Below, one piece after another: positions 35,548-44,650 of a stretch of 64,000 bases of DNA. Location: contig WGLV01000033.1 in assembly GCA_016125385.1 (NCBI GenBank), positions 26,001 to 90,000 of the forward strand. Reading direction: 5' to 3'. A program made the position numbers and the translations under genes. How positions within the stretch are numbered: the stretch's first letter is position 1; every line of letters begins with the position of its first letter. Below the pieces are notes generated by a model. That model saw only the letters and a list, made by a program, of their open reading frames with translations, was not told the origin of the DNA and did no database searches. The DNA is from a bacterium (GTDB taxonomy: Bacteria; Hinthialibacterota; Hinthialibacteria; Hinthialibacterales; Hinthialibacteraceae).

Positions 35548-36630
35548 ATGGCTGAGAATGAAAACGGCCAGGAAAAGACGGAACAGCCCACCGGGCGGCG
35601 CATGCAGAAAGCCCGGGAAGAGGGCAACGTCCCCAAAAGCACCGAGATGAACAACGCGGTCATGCTCATGGCCGGCGTCACGACGTTTTATTACTTCGGG
35701 ATATATTTCGTAAGAGGAGTCGAGGATTGCATCGAGTATTTTTTCAACCTGTCCGCCACCTTCGTGATCAGCGAAGACAGTTATCACACGCTGATGCTGA
35801 ACGCGGGTACGCGGGTGCTGTATATTCTCGCGCCGTTTCTACTGATTTTCGTTCTGACGGCGATCGGGATCAACGTCGCCCAGGTGGGTTTCATGCTTAC
35901 CGGCGAGAGGCTCAAGCCCAATCTCGACAAACTCAACCCCGTCAAGGGGATCCAGAATCTGTTCAACACCCGCAGCCGGGTCGAACTGATCAAGTCGTGC
36001 GTAAAAATCTTCTTCATCACGCCGGTCATGATTTTCATCATCTACAAACGCATGCCCGAACTGATGAATCTGCCGCTGGAAGAGAATCTCGACATTCTCG
36101 AACACGTTGGCTGGAAAGCGCTGGAGGTCTCCGTTTACGCGCTGATCATCATGATGATTCTGGCGATTATCGACATGATCTATCAGCGCTGGCAGAACGT
36201 TCAGGACCTAAAGATGACGAAAGAAGAAGTCAAGCAGGAGATGAAAGACATGCAGGGCGATCCGCAGATCAAAAGCCGGATCCGCTCGATTCAGCAGGAA
36301 ATGGCGCGCAAGCGCATGATGGAGGAAGTACCCGAAGCGGAAGTGGTGGTGACCAACCCCACTGAATACGCGGTCGCGCTGAAATATGAGAGCGGCGACA
36401 TGGCGGCGCCCAAGGTCATCGCAAAAGGGCGCAACCACCTGGCGAAACGAATCCGCGAAATCGCCGTGGCCAACAACGTTCCCATCGTAGAGAACCGGCC
36501 GCTGGCGCAATCGCTATGGAAACTGGTCGATGTGGGGCAGTTCATTCCACCCGACTTTTATCAGGCGGTCGCCGAAGTTCTGGCTTACGTCTATCGCCTG
36601 ACGAAAAAGGCGAAGCAATATCAGGATTGA
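35548..36630 (+). CDS. flhB: flagellar export switch FlhB with a variant cleavage motif
   Basis: 360 residues. KTEQPTGRRMQKAREEGNVP at the N-terminus, four membrane helices (about residues 35-205), and a cytosolic FlhB_C domain. The self-cleavage motif normally NPTH reads N270-P271-T272-E273 in VVVTNPTEYAVALKYE. Asn-Pro is kept but the His after Thr is Glu. FlhB cleavage sets the switch from rod/hook to filament export. The rest of the domain looks normal, ending LTKKAKQYQD. Confidence 0.93.
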   Translation: MAENENGQEKTEQPTGRRMQKAREEGNVPKSTEMNNAVMLMAGVTTFYYFGIYFVRGVEDCIEYFFNLSATFVISEDSYHTLMLNAGTRVLYILAPFLLIFVLTAIGINVAQVGFMLTGERLKPNLDKLNPVKGIQNLFNTRSRVELIKSCVKIFFITPVMIFIIYKRMPELMNLPLEENLDILEHVGWKALEVSVYALIIMMILAIIDMIYQRWQNVQDLKMTKEEVKQEMKDMQGDPQIKSRIRSIQQEMARKRMMEEVPEAEVVVTNPTEYAVALKYESGDMAAPKVIAKGRNHLAKRIREIAVANNVPIVENRPLAQSLWKLVDVGQFIPPDFYQAVAEVLAYVYRLTKKAKQYQD

Positions 36631-36726
36631 CGACAAACCGCCCGCGTTTGACGCGCGGAAAGCGAAAACGAATTTAACAGGAACCGGCGCATCGACTTAA
36701 TGCGCTGACGAGATCGGCGAACAAAC

Positions 36727-38853
36727 ATGGCGGAAGGTTTTCTGTCAAAAATAAACGCCAAAAGCATTGCCAACGTGATGGCGGCGATCGGCTTCGTGCT
36801 GATTCTCGGCATCATGCTGGGATACGTGCCGCCGTTGATGCTTTCGTTCCTGCTGGCGGCCAACATCACCATCTCGCTGCTGGTGTTGATGATCGCGCTG
36901 TATCTTACCAATCCGCTAGAGTTCACCACTTTCCCGACGGTGTTGTTGATCCTGACCTTTTTCAGGCTCTCACTGAATCTGGCTTCGACCAAGCTGATTC
37001 TAACGCCTGGCGTCGGCGCGGAAGCCAAGGCCGGCGCGGTAATCGACTTTTTCGGCCAGGTCGTGGCGGGCAACAACCCGGTCATCGGCTTTGTGGTGTT
37101 TCTCATTCTGATCATCATTCAGTTCATCGTCATCACCAAAGGCTCGGGGCGTATCGCGGAAGTCGCGGCGCGCTTTACTCTCGACGCCATGCCCGGCAAG
37201 CAGATGGCCATCGACGCTGACCTGAACGCCGGTCTGATCGATGAAAACGAAGCCCGCAAACGCCGTCAGGAAATCTCGCAGGAAGCCGACTTTTACGGCG
37301 CAATGGACGGCGCCAGCAAGTTTGTGCGAGGCGACGCCACCGCCGGCATTATCATCACCGTGATCAACATTCTGGGCGGCATCGCGGTCGGTTTTATGGA
37401 AGGGATGCCCATCCTTACCATTCTGTACACCTATACCCTGCTGACCATCGGCGATGGTCTGGTGAGCCAGATACCCGCATTGCTCACATCGATCGCGGCG
37501 GGTGTGGTGGTGACGCGCGCCTCTGAAGAAGACGCCCTCGGCGAAAGCCTGCGGCGCCAGTTATTCGCCAAGCCCGAGGCGATGTTCGTCGCGTCGGCCG
37601 CGCTGTTGCTGATCGCGGCGATGGGCATGGCGTTTACGCCGGAAATCGTTTTCCCCTTCGTCACGCTCGCCTGCATTATCGGGGGCATCGCCTGGCAGAC
37701 GAACGTCGCGCAACAACGTGAAGTGGAAAAAGAGGAAGAAGAGAAGAAAGCGAAAACGGAAGAAAAACCGCCGCAGCCCGAAGAAGTCGAAACCCTGCTT
37801 GAAGTCGATCCGATGGAAATCGAGATCGGCTTCGGCCTGATCCCCATCGTCGACAGCAGCCAGGGCGGTACTCTTCTCGACCAGATCACCGTCATCCGGC
37901 GCCAGACCGCCGTCGAACTGGGCATCATCGTTCCTCCCATCCGAATCCGCGACAACATGCAGCTGGGGCCGCGTCAATATATGATCATGATCCGTGGAGT
38001 CCGCGTGGCGGAGGGAGAGATTCGCCCCGATCGCCTGTTGGCGATGAAACCCGGCGCCGAAGAAGACGACGAGATTCCCGGAATCAAAACCACCGACCCG
38101 GCGTTCGGAACGCCCGCCAAGTGGATCGACGCCGACGACCGCTCGCGCGCGGAAATGGCCGACTACAACATCGTCGAGCCCGCGTCGGTGCTCGCGACAC
38201 ATTTAACTGAGATTATCCGCTCGCACGCCCACGACATCCTCGGACGGCAGGAGACGCAGCAGCTGATTGATAACCTCAAAGAGCGCAATCCGGTTCTCGT
38301 CAACGAACTGCTTGAAGGCGCGGGCGTAAAGGTGGGCGTGATTCAAAAAGTATTGCAGAACCTGCTGCGCGAGCACGTCCCGATCCGCAATCTCGAACTG
38401 ATCTTCGAGGCGATCTCCGACTACGCCGAAGCCGCGCAGTTTAACCCCGACACGCTGACCGAATATTGCCGCATGAACCTGGCGCGCATCATCACCAATC
38501 TGTATACCGACGCGGCGGGGCGGCTTCCGGTCATTACCATCGACCCCAACATCGAACAGCGCATCCTGGAAGGAATGCAGCGCGGCGGCGCGGCCGGCAT
38601 CATGGCCGTCGACCCCGCTTACGCCGAACGTCTCATCGCCTCCATCGAACAGGAGGCTCATTCCGCGTCCGCCTCGGGCTATAACCCGGTTGTGCTGACC
38701 ACGCCGCAGATCCGCGCTCATCTCAAGCGCCTCTGCGAACGCCGAATATCCAACTTGATCGTCCTGTCTTATAACGAAGTGGCGCCGGAAGTCGCGGTGA
38801 CCCGAATCGCTACGGTGAGGTTACAAAGTGCGAGTGAAAAAGTTTCAAGCTAA
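36727..38853 (+). CDS. flhA: flagellar export protein FlhA
   Basis: 708 residues. Eight N-terminal helices; LILTFFRLSLNLASTKLILT and RFTLDAMPGKQMAIDADLNA are the signature loops. An acidic/basic linker (about residues 340-360, EEEKKAKTEEKPPQPEEVE) leads to the cytoplasmic ring domain ending at ISNLIVLSYNEVAPEVAV. FlhA uses proton motive force and docks chaperones and substrates. Its 3' end overlaps flhF by 26 bases. Confidence 0.96.
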   Translation: MAEGFLSKINAKSIANVMAAIGFVLILGIMLGYVPPLMLSFLLAANITISLLVLMIALYLTNPLEFTTFPTVLLILTFFRLSLNLASTKLILTPGVGAEAKAGAVIDFFGQVVAGNNPVIGFVVFLILIIIQFIVITKGSGRIAEVAARFTLDAMPGKQMAIDADLNAGLIDENEARKRRQEISQEADFYGAMDGASKFVRGDATAGIIITVINILGGIAVGFMEGMPILTILYTYTLLTIGDGLVSQIPALLTSIAAGVVVTRASEEDALGESLRRQLFAKPEAMFVASAALLLIAAMGMAFTPEIVFPFVTLACIIGGIAWQTNVAQQREVEKEEEEKKAKTEEKPPQPEEVETLLEVDPMEIEIGFGLIPIVDSSQGGTLLDQITVIRRQTAVELGIIVPPIRIRDNMQLGPRQYMIMIRGVRVAEGEIRPDRLLAMKPGAEEDDEIPGIKTTDPAFGTPAKWIDADDRSRAEMADYNIVEPASVLATHLTEIIRSHAHDILGRQETQQLIDNLKERNPVLVNELLEGAGVKVGVIQKVLQNLLREHVPIRNLELIFEAISDYAEAAQFNPDTLTEYCRMNLARIITNLYTDAAGRLPVITIDPNIEQRILEGMQRGGAAGIMAVDPAYAERLIASIEQEAHSASASGYNPVVLTTPQIRAHLKRLCERRISNLIVLSYNEVAPEVAVTRIATVRLQSASEKVSS

Positions 38854-40369
38854 GAGCATGCCCGAAGCCATGAAACGGGTCAAAGCGGAGCTGGGCCCCA
38901 ACGCCGTGATCCTCCATTCGCGCGAAACCGGCGGCGGATGGCTGGGCCTGTTCGGCTCGCGAGGCGTTGAAGTCACCGCCGCGGTCGACGACGCACCCAA
39001 GAAACCCGCGGCGCAACCCGCTATGCCGCAGGCGCCTCGCCCCAAAAGCGGCGGTTCAATCGACATCCGCGTCGGTGACGACGACGCGCCGCCCAAAGCG
39101 GCTGCGCCTCAACCGGCGCCGGACGGCGATGACAATCCCCTGCTCGCGCTCGCTAAAAAATTGCAGGAAGTTCAAAAAGACGTGGCGGACGCCCCCTCTC
39201 AGGCGCAGCCGCCCAAAACCTCCACTCCCGGTCAACCTCCGGCGGTTTATCAGCGTCCCGAACCACCCGTAAACAAACCCAATGAACTGGAAAAACGTCT
39301 CGGCAGCCTGGAAGACCAGTTAATGAAGCTGACCGGCATGATCGAAAAACTGTCGCCGTTGAATACGGCCTGCGACCCATCGCCCGTACCGGCGCGCACC
39401 CGGGAGTTATACAACCATTTGCTCGAACAGGACGTCGATGAAAGCCTCGCGCTGAATCTCGCCGTTCAGATCGCCGAAAGCGCGGATGAAAGCGATGACG
39501 TCTGGACGCTGCTCAAAGCGCGCCTCGCCTCCAAACTCCGCACCGCCGAACCGCTCGCGCTCGATTTTGAAGCCAAGCGCCCCAGGATCATTATGCTGGT
39601 CGGCTCGACCGGCGTAGGAAAAACCACCACGCTGGCCAAGATCTCCGCGCTCTACCGCTATGACGCCAAGGCGAAGCAACGGCCCAAGATCGCCTTCATC
39701 ACCGCCGACCTGTACCGCCTCGCCGCCGTCGAACAGTTACAGAAATACACGGAGATTCTCGGCGCGGAACTGGAAGTCACCTATTCCGCCGAAGAAGTCA
39801 AACAGGCGATTCAGAAACACAAAGACGCGAACCTGATTCTTTTTGACACCGCAGGGGCATCACAACGCAACCTGCCCCAGATGAACACCCTGTCAGGCAT
39901 CGTCGAAGCCTGTAATCCGGACGAGGTCCATCTCGTGCTCTCATCCACCACCAAATACAGCGACATGGTCGACGTGGTCGAGCATTTCAGCGCGGTCAAA
40001 CCCCGGCGCGTCATCTTCACCAAAATCGATGAATCGACCACTTACGGCAGCCTGTTGAACACGATGGTCAAATACGACATCCCCATTTCATACATCACCA
40101 CCGGCCAGAACGTGCCGGAAGACATTGAAGCCGCCAAGCCCGAACGAATCGCCAAGTTGCTGCTGACCAAACCCACCGTCAACCGTTCCATTCAATGGAA
40201 GGATGGAAGCGATGACGCCGCGCCGGCGCCGGTCAGCGAACCGCAAAAACCGGCCGCCACAGCGACGCCTGCAAAAAAGGACGCTCCAGAAACGGCTTCC
40301 GCGCAACAGGCGAGATCAAAGGGTAATGACAAAAAGCAGGGCCAGAAGAATGAAAAACCGAATTCCTGA
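38828..40369 (+). CDS. flhF: SRP-type GTPase FlhF
   Basis: 513 residues from a GTG at 38828 inside the flhA end; a GTG at 38834 is an alternative. MRVKKFQAKSMPEAMKRVKA is the FlhF start. A Pro/Ala/Lys-rich linker (about 55-150), the N domain, and the G domain with MLVGSTGVGKTTTLAKISAL follow. G3 is DTAGASQRN, where DTAGR is common, and G4 is TKIDES. FlhF directs the site of flagellar assembly with FlhG. The C-terminal 50 residues are low-complexity. Overlaps the flhG start by 20 bases. Confidence 0.93.
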   Translation: MRVKKFQAKSMPEAMKRVKAELGPNAVILHSRETGGGWLGLFGSRGVEVTAAVDDAPKKPAAQPAMPQAPRPKSGGSIDIRVGDDDAPPKAAAPQPAPDGDDNPLLALAKKLQEVQKDVADAPSQAQPPKTSTPGQPPAVYQRPEPPVNKPNELEKRLGSLEDQLMKLTGMIEKLSPLNTACDPSPVPARTRELYNHLLEQDVDESLALNLAVQIAESADESDDVWTLLKARLASKLRTAEPLALDFEAKRPRIIMLVGSTGVGKTTTLAKISALYRYDAKAKQRPKIAFITADLYRLAAVEQLQKYTEILGAELEVTYSAEEVKQAIQKHKDANLILFDTAGASQRNLPQMNTLSGIVEACNPDEVHLVLSSTTKYSDMVDVVEHFSAVKPRRVIFTKIDESTTYGSLLNTMVKYDIPISYITTGQNVPEDIEAAKPERIAKLLLTKPTVNRSIQWKDGSDDAAPAPVSEPQKPAATATPAKKDAPETASAQQARSKGNDKKQGQKNEKPNS

Positions 40370-41717
40370 CCAGGCGGAAAAACTCCGCCAACTGGCCGCG
40401 AACGACCGGCCGGAGAGCGCCTCCAGCACGGCGACGCTCGAACCGGCTCCGGACGAACTCACCGCGCCCGCCGCGCCGGTGAGAAAGCCTCCGCTCGCGC
40501 CCAAAACGCCGCCGATCGCAAAAGAAACGCCAGCGTCCCAACCGTTGGATGACAAAAAACAATGCAATGCCGTTTCAGCCGATCCTGAAGAGAAAGCAAC
40601 TACGAGAAAGTCTGCCGAAGGCGATTTGAAATCGAAAAATAAAAAAGACGAATCCACGGCCAATCAAAAGAAAAACGAGAAACAAGCGGAAAAACCGGCT
40701 CAACAACCGAAAACGGAAACCTCTGAATCGAAGGCGGAGGATTCTCAGCCGCCGGACAAAACCGCAAATTCATCGAAGACGGGCAAAGCCGAACCTCAAG
40801 CGGCCAAACAATCCGGCGCCAAACCGGAAACCGGCCCGGACGCGCCCGCCAATATCTCGTGGATTCAGCCGCGCCGCCGTTTTCCGATGGAATCGAAAAC
40901 GCGCGTCATCGCCGTCACCGGCGGCAAGGGCGGCGTGGGCAAGACCAACATGGCCTGCAATATGGCCATCGCCATGCGGCGCATGAACAAACGCGTGATC
41001 GTGTTTGACGCCGATCTTTCGCTGGCCAATGTCGATGTCTTGCTCGGCCTGACGCCCCGGCAGAACCTTTCTCACGTGATTTCCGGCGAGAAAACCGTAC
41101 AGGATATTCTTATCACCGGTCCTGAGGGAATCCAGATCATTCCAGGCGGGTCCGGCGTAGAAGAACTCTCTCAACTCGCGCCCGATCAGATGGAGCGATT
41201 GTTCAATTCGTTTACCAATCTTCAACCCGAGCCGGACGTTTTCATCATCGACACCGCCGCGGGAATTCACCCTAACGTATTGCAGTTTCTAATGGCCGCC
41301 AATCAGACCATCGTGGTGACCACGCCCGAACCGCCCGCTTACACCGACGCATACGCGCTCATCAAAACTCTGGTGAGACACGATCAGGCGAAAGACATTT
41401 CCGTACTGGTTAACATGGCCCAGGATGCGCGCGAAGCCGCCGAAGTATCGAAGCTGATGTTACAGATATGCCGTCAGATGCTTCACGTGACTTTCAACAA
41501 CATCGGTTACGTTCCGCGCGACCCCGAAGTATTAAAAGCGGTGCGGCACCAGACGCCGTTTCTGATCAAGTCGCCTCACTGCCCCGCGTCGCGCGCGGTG
41601 CTCAACATCGCCGCGTCGATTTTACAGGTCGAGGCGCGAAACGAACGCGGACTTCGCGGCTTTTTCCGCCGGCTGTTTAATAAAGGCGAACCGCCCCAGG
41701 CGGCCGCGTCTTCATAA
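40350..41717 (+). CDS. flhG: FlhG/FleN flagellar-number ATPase with a very long linker
   Basis: 455 residues from the ATG at 40350. This start gives RIPDQAEKLRQLA at residues 4-16, the conserved DQAxxLR helix that activates FlhF. A deviant Walker A, GGKGGVGKTN (191-200), starts the MinD-like domain. VIVFDADLSLANVDVLLGL and VFIIDTAAGIHPNVLQFLMA follow. Between the helix and the ATPase (about residues 20-180) the protein is a Pro/Lys/Glu/Ala/Ser-rich disordered segment; a normal FlhG has a linker of only a few tens of residues. An earlier in-frame ATG at 40203 is rejected because it lies within flhF in another frame. Confidence 0.88.
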   Translation: MKNRIPDQAEKLRQLAANDRPESASSTATLEPAPDELTAPAAPVRKPPLAPKTPPIAKETPASQPLDDKKQCNAVSADPEEKATTRKSAEGDLKSKNKKDESTANQKKNEKQAEKPAQQPKTETSESKAEDSQPPDKTANSSKTGKAEPQAAKQSGAKPETGPDAPANISWIQPRRRFPMESKTRVIAVTGGKGGVGKTNMACNMAIAMRRMNKRVIVFDADLSLANVDVLLGLTPRQNLSHVISGEKTVQDILITGPEGIQIIPGGSGVEELSQLAPDQMERLFNSFTNLQPEPDVFIIDTAAGIHPNVLQFLMAANQTIVVTTPEPPAYTDAYALIKTLVRHDQAKDISVLVNMAQDAREAAEVSKLMLQICRQMLHVTFNNIGYVPRDPEVLKAVRHQTPFLIKSPHCPASRAVLNIAASILQVEARNERGLRGFFRRLFNKGEPPQAAASS

Positions 41718-41770
41718 ACGCAATCGCCGTTCGATTTCACAATGAGACGCGAGGCGGATACAATAAAGGT

Positions 41771-42478
41771 ATGAACACAACATTTCCTCTTCGCGCCGCT
41801 CGTCTATTTTCGCCGTGGCTTTGTCTGGCGCTGGCCGTCGCGCTCGCCCTGTCCGGTTGCGCGGACGCACAGCTCGCCGCCGTTCCCGCGCAGGGCGTTG
41901 ATATCGATCCCAGCGGACGCGTCGCTTCCATCGAAGGAGGCGGCCTGATCGTGCGCGCGGGCCAGGTCGAAACGCCCTACAATCTCGACCGCAAAATCAC
42001 CACGTTTCAACTGACCATCATCAACCCGACCGATCAAGCCGTCGAGTTTTTACCGAAAGATCTGGTGTTATTCGATTCCACCGGCGGACAACATTATCCG
42101 CTGACGCCCGACGCGTTGATGGAAGCGGCGAGTTCCGGGTCCACCGTCGCGCCGCGCACTTTCATCAGCATGGGGTATGGTGTGGGCTATCCGCGTTACT
42201 CCGGTTATTGGGGATACCGCTGGTACGATCCGTGGGTGGATGCGCCCTCCTATTCGGGGCGTTCATACGAAGGGTTAATCGCGCGGGCGTTTCAGATTCG
42301 CCCGATGACCGTCTTTCCCGGGGCCAATATCAGCGGCTTGGTATATTATCCCATCCCGGCGAAAGATTTGTATTCAGCGCAACTCACCGTGACTCGTTTT
42401 TTACGAAAGCCCAGCCAGAGCGATCCAAATCCACCTGAATTCAGTTACCACTTCCGCTTTCAATTAACGAAGTCGTGA
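41771..42478 (+). CDS. lipoprotein at the end of the flagellar operon
   Basis: 235 residues. A signal with LALALSGCADA gives a lipobox (SGC). The mature domain is beta-rich, with TFQLTIINPTDQAVEFLPKD, LFDSTGGQHYPLTPDALMEA and a Tyr/Trp-rich loop (GYPRYSGYWGYRWYDPWVDA). It may be a periplasmic or outer-membrane protein. It follows flhG by 53 bases, but a link to flagella is only positional. Confidence 0.6.
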   Translation: MNTTFPLRAARLFSPWLCLALAVALALSGCADAQLAAVPAQGVDIDPSGRVASIEGGGLIVRAGQVETPYNLDRKITTFQLTIINPTDQAVEFLPKDLVLFDSTGGQHYPLTPDALMEAASSGSTVAPRTFISMGYGVGYPRYSGYWGYRWYDPWVDAPSYSGRSYEGLIARAFQIRPMTVFPGANISGLVYYPIPAKDLYSAQLTVTRFLRKPSQSDPNPPEFSYHFRFQLTKS

Positions 42479-42487
42479 GTGAGATGG

Positions 42488-42676
42488 TCAGGCGTCCTCT
42501 TCACGATCCAGTAATATTAACGCAATCGCCTCATTAAGATTTGACAGGCGATCTCGAATGATTCGACCTTCGCCATTGTCGCCTTCAATTTCTGAACAAA
42601 AGGCGATAAACCACTCGTCGTCTTTTTCAACAACGGCCGTGTATCCATTATTCATCACATGATTCATATTCAGCAT
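42488..42676 (-). CDS. HicB-like small protein, solitary
   Basis: 62 residues. YTAVVEKDDEWFIAFCSEIE followed by LSNLNEAIALILLDRE matches the partial RNase-H-like fold of HicB antitoxins, but the typical HTH or RHH C-terminal domain and a HicA toxin gene are missing. The start ATG directly follows the stop of the DUF554 gene. It is likely a remnant or a small stand-alone HicB-fold protein. Confidence 0.6.
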   Translation of the reverse strand: MLNMNHVMNNGYTAVVEKDDEWFIAFCSEIEGDNGEGRIIRDRLSNLNEAIALILLDREEDA

Positions 42677-43366
42677 TCATCCCCACCAGAGGCGTAACGC
42701 GGCGAAAACGCCCGCGAAAAACATTCCGGGCAGAAGGTTACCTAAGCGAACTTTCACCACGTCGAGCAGACTGAGGCCAATGCCGACGATCAAGAGGCCG
42801 CCCGCCGCCGCAACTTCGGAAATCACCTCCGGCGGAAGCCCCCGCCCCGCCGCCATGAAGATCAGCGTCAACGCTCCCTGAACGCCGAGCACGGTCAGGG
42901 CGCTGGCCATCACGCCCGCTCCCATCGCTCCCGCCAGAAATATTGAAACGTGACCATCGAGTAGACTCTTGGTATAGATGATCTCGCCATCGCCCTCCAC
43001 GCCCGCTCGAAACGTGCCCACAACCGTCATGGCGCCGATGCAGAAAAGCAGGCTGGCATAGACGAACCCATCGACGAAACTCGAATCGCCGTCTTTGGCG
43101 AACAGATGCTTGAGGCCCTCGCCGATCCGGCCCAGCTGTTTTTCAATATCAAGCGCTTCGCCCAGCAAACCGCCGAAGATCATACTGAGCGCCAGCATGG
43201 GGATGTTTTGCGTCTGCAGTGCGTCACGGAACCCGATCAGCAGCGTCACCAGCCCGATCGCCTGGAACATGATCGTGCGAAACCGCTCGGGTACGCGTCC
43301 ATGCGCCCAGAGCCCGATGGCCGATCCTGCGAAGACCGCTATGGCGTTGACCAATGTTGGAAACAA
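42677..43366 (-). CDS. DUF554 membrane protein
   Basis: 229 residues from a TTG start at 43366, nine bases after AAAGGGAG. Seven membrane helices; early NAIAVFAGSAIGLWA, central FVYASLLFCIGAMTVVG and late GGLLIVGIGLSLLDVVKV match the DUF554/YdfK family. The function is unknown. The HicB-like ORF starts at its stop codon. Confidence 0.82.
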   Translation of the reverse strand: MFPTLVNAIAVFAGSAIGLWAHGRVPERFRTIMFQAIGLVTLLIGFRDALQTQNIPMLALSMIFGGLLGEALDIEKQLGRIGEGLKHLFAKDGDSSFVDGFVYASLLFCIGAMTVVGTFRAGVEGDGEIIYTKSLLDGHVSIFLAGAMGAGVMASALTVLGVQGALTLIFMAAGRGLPPEVISEVAAAGGLLIVGIGLSLLDVVKVRLGNLLPGMFFAGVFAALRLWWG

Positions 43367-43445
43367 GACGATGACTCCCTTTTATCCACGATGAATGCGC
43401 TTATGCTTTTGAGTGTATCGAAAAACAGGAGAAAAACCGACCGCC

Positions 43446-44513
43446 ATGAACGCCGTAAAAACGCTCGCTGAACGGGGCTACCGTCATCCCGCCGAATGGT
43501 CTCCACACGCCGCCACGTGGATCGTGTGGCCTCACAACACCAGCGACTGGCCGGGGCGCTTCGCTCCGATTCCGTGGGTGTATGGCGAACTGGTTCGAAA
43601 GCTGTCTCTCCATGAAGACGTTCATATTCTCGCCGATTCAGAACGGCGTGAAAGCGGCGCGCGTCGTATTCTTGAACGGAACGGCGTGAACCTCGGCGCC
43701 ATTCACTTTCATCGTTTCGCCACCGACCGGGGGTGGACTCGCGACGCGGGACCCATTTTCGTCAAGCGAGATTCAAAAAAAGATCCGCTGGCTATCGCCC
43801 GGTTCCGCTTCAACGCCTGGGCGCGTTATCCCAACTGGAAAAAAGATAATCTGATCCCAGAACTCGCCGCGAAAGAGCTCGGCCTGCCTCTGCTTCCCGT
43901 TGAAGCGGGCGGTAAGCCGCTCGTGCTGGAAGGCGGCTCCATCGACGTAAACGGAGCGGGAGACCTTCTAACCACGGAAGAATGCCTGCTCGACCGCGAG
44001 GTACAGCCGCGAAACCCTCACCTCAGCCGGGCCGAGCTGGAAAACGCGCTGCGCGGAGCCCTGGGCGTGACCAATATCATCTGGTTGGGCAAGGGCGTGG
44101 CGGGCGACGATACCCACGGCCATGTCGACGACCTCTGCCGCTTCGTAAATCCCAACACCGCCGTGCTGGTTCAGGAGACGAATTCGGCCGACGCCAATTA
44201 CATGCCGCTTCAGGAAAATCGCGAACGGATGCAGAACGTCCGTCTCGCCAATGGATCGAAACTCGAAATCGTCGGATTGCCCATGCCATCGCCGCTGATT
44301 TTCGAGGGGCAACGCCTCCCCGCCAGTTACGCAAACTTTTATATCGCCAACAATCTCGTCGTCATGCCGACCTTTAACGATCCGAACGACCGCGTCGCCC
44401 TGGGCGTTCTTGGCGAGCTGTTTCCCGATCGGGTCGTAACGGGAATCCACGCCGTCGACCTCATCTGGGGCCTGGGCGCATTTCATTGCCTCACACACGA
44501 ACAACCCGCTTAA
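43446..44513 (+). CDS. aguA: agmatine deiminase family protein
   Basis: 355 residues from the ATG at 43446; a GTG at 43413 is possible. Signatures of the peptidyl-arginine-deiminase-like family: RHPAEWSPHAATWIVWP, DRGWTRDAGPIFV, EGGSIDVNG, GHVDDLCRFV, and the catalytic Cys in AFHCLTHEQP near the C-terminus. It would convert agmatine to N-carbamoylputrescine in polyamine synthesis. Porphyromonas-type PAD relatives share the fold, so the substrate is likely, not proven. No putrescine gene is nearby. Confidence 0.82.
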   Translation: MNAVKTLAERGYRHPAEWSPHAATWIVWPHNTSDWPGRFAPIPWVYGELVRKLSLHEDVHILADSERRESGARRILERNGVNLGAIHFHRFATDRGWTRDAGPIFVKRDSKKDPLAIARFRFNAWARYPNWKKDNLIPELAAKELGLPLLPVEAGGKPLVLEGGSIDVNGAGDLLTTEECLLDREVQPRNPHLSRAELENALRGALGVTNIIWLGKGVAGDDTHGHVDDLCRFVNPNTAVLVQETNSADANYMPLQENRERMQNVRLANGSKLEIVGLPMPSPLIFEGQRLPASYANFYIANNLVVMPTFNDPNDRVALGVLGELFPDRVVTGIHAVDLIWGLGAFHCLTHEQPA

Positions 44514-44517
44514 AACC

Positions 44518-44562
44518 ACCAAACACAAGAAAGCCGCGCGGTTCATCTGAACTCGCGCGGCT
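44518..44562 (-). terminator. terminator of dnaA
   Basis: AGCCGCGCG (44532-44540) pairs with CGCGCGGCT (44554-44562), with an inner GTTCA/TGAAC extension. Read on the minus strand it is followed by TTCTTGTGTTTGG. It may also stop aguA transcripts. Confidence 0.6.
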
Positions 44563-44650
44563 CCCCTGGGTCTTGGAACCCCGTTGTGCGTCTGAAAAGC
44601 CATCAATTGAACGCGTTCGCTCAATGGCTCACTGAACTCAATAGTCCGGG

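Noticed and set aside
40203..40349. Upstream extension of flhG
   Set aside because: It lies within flhF in another frame, has a strongly basic composition and lies before the conserved DQAxxLR start.
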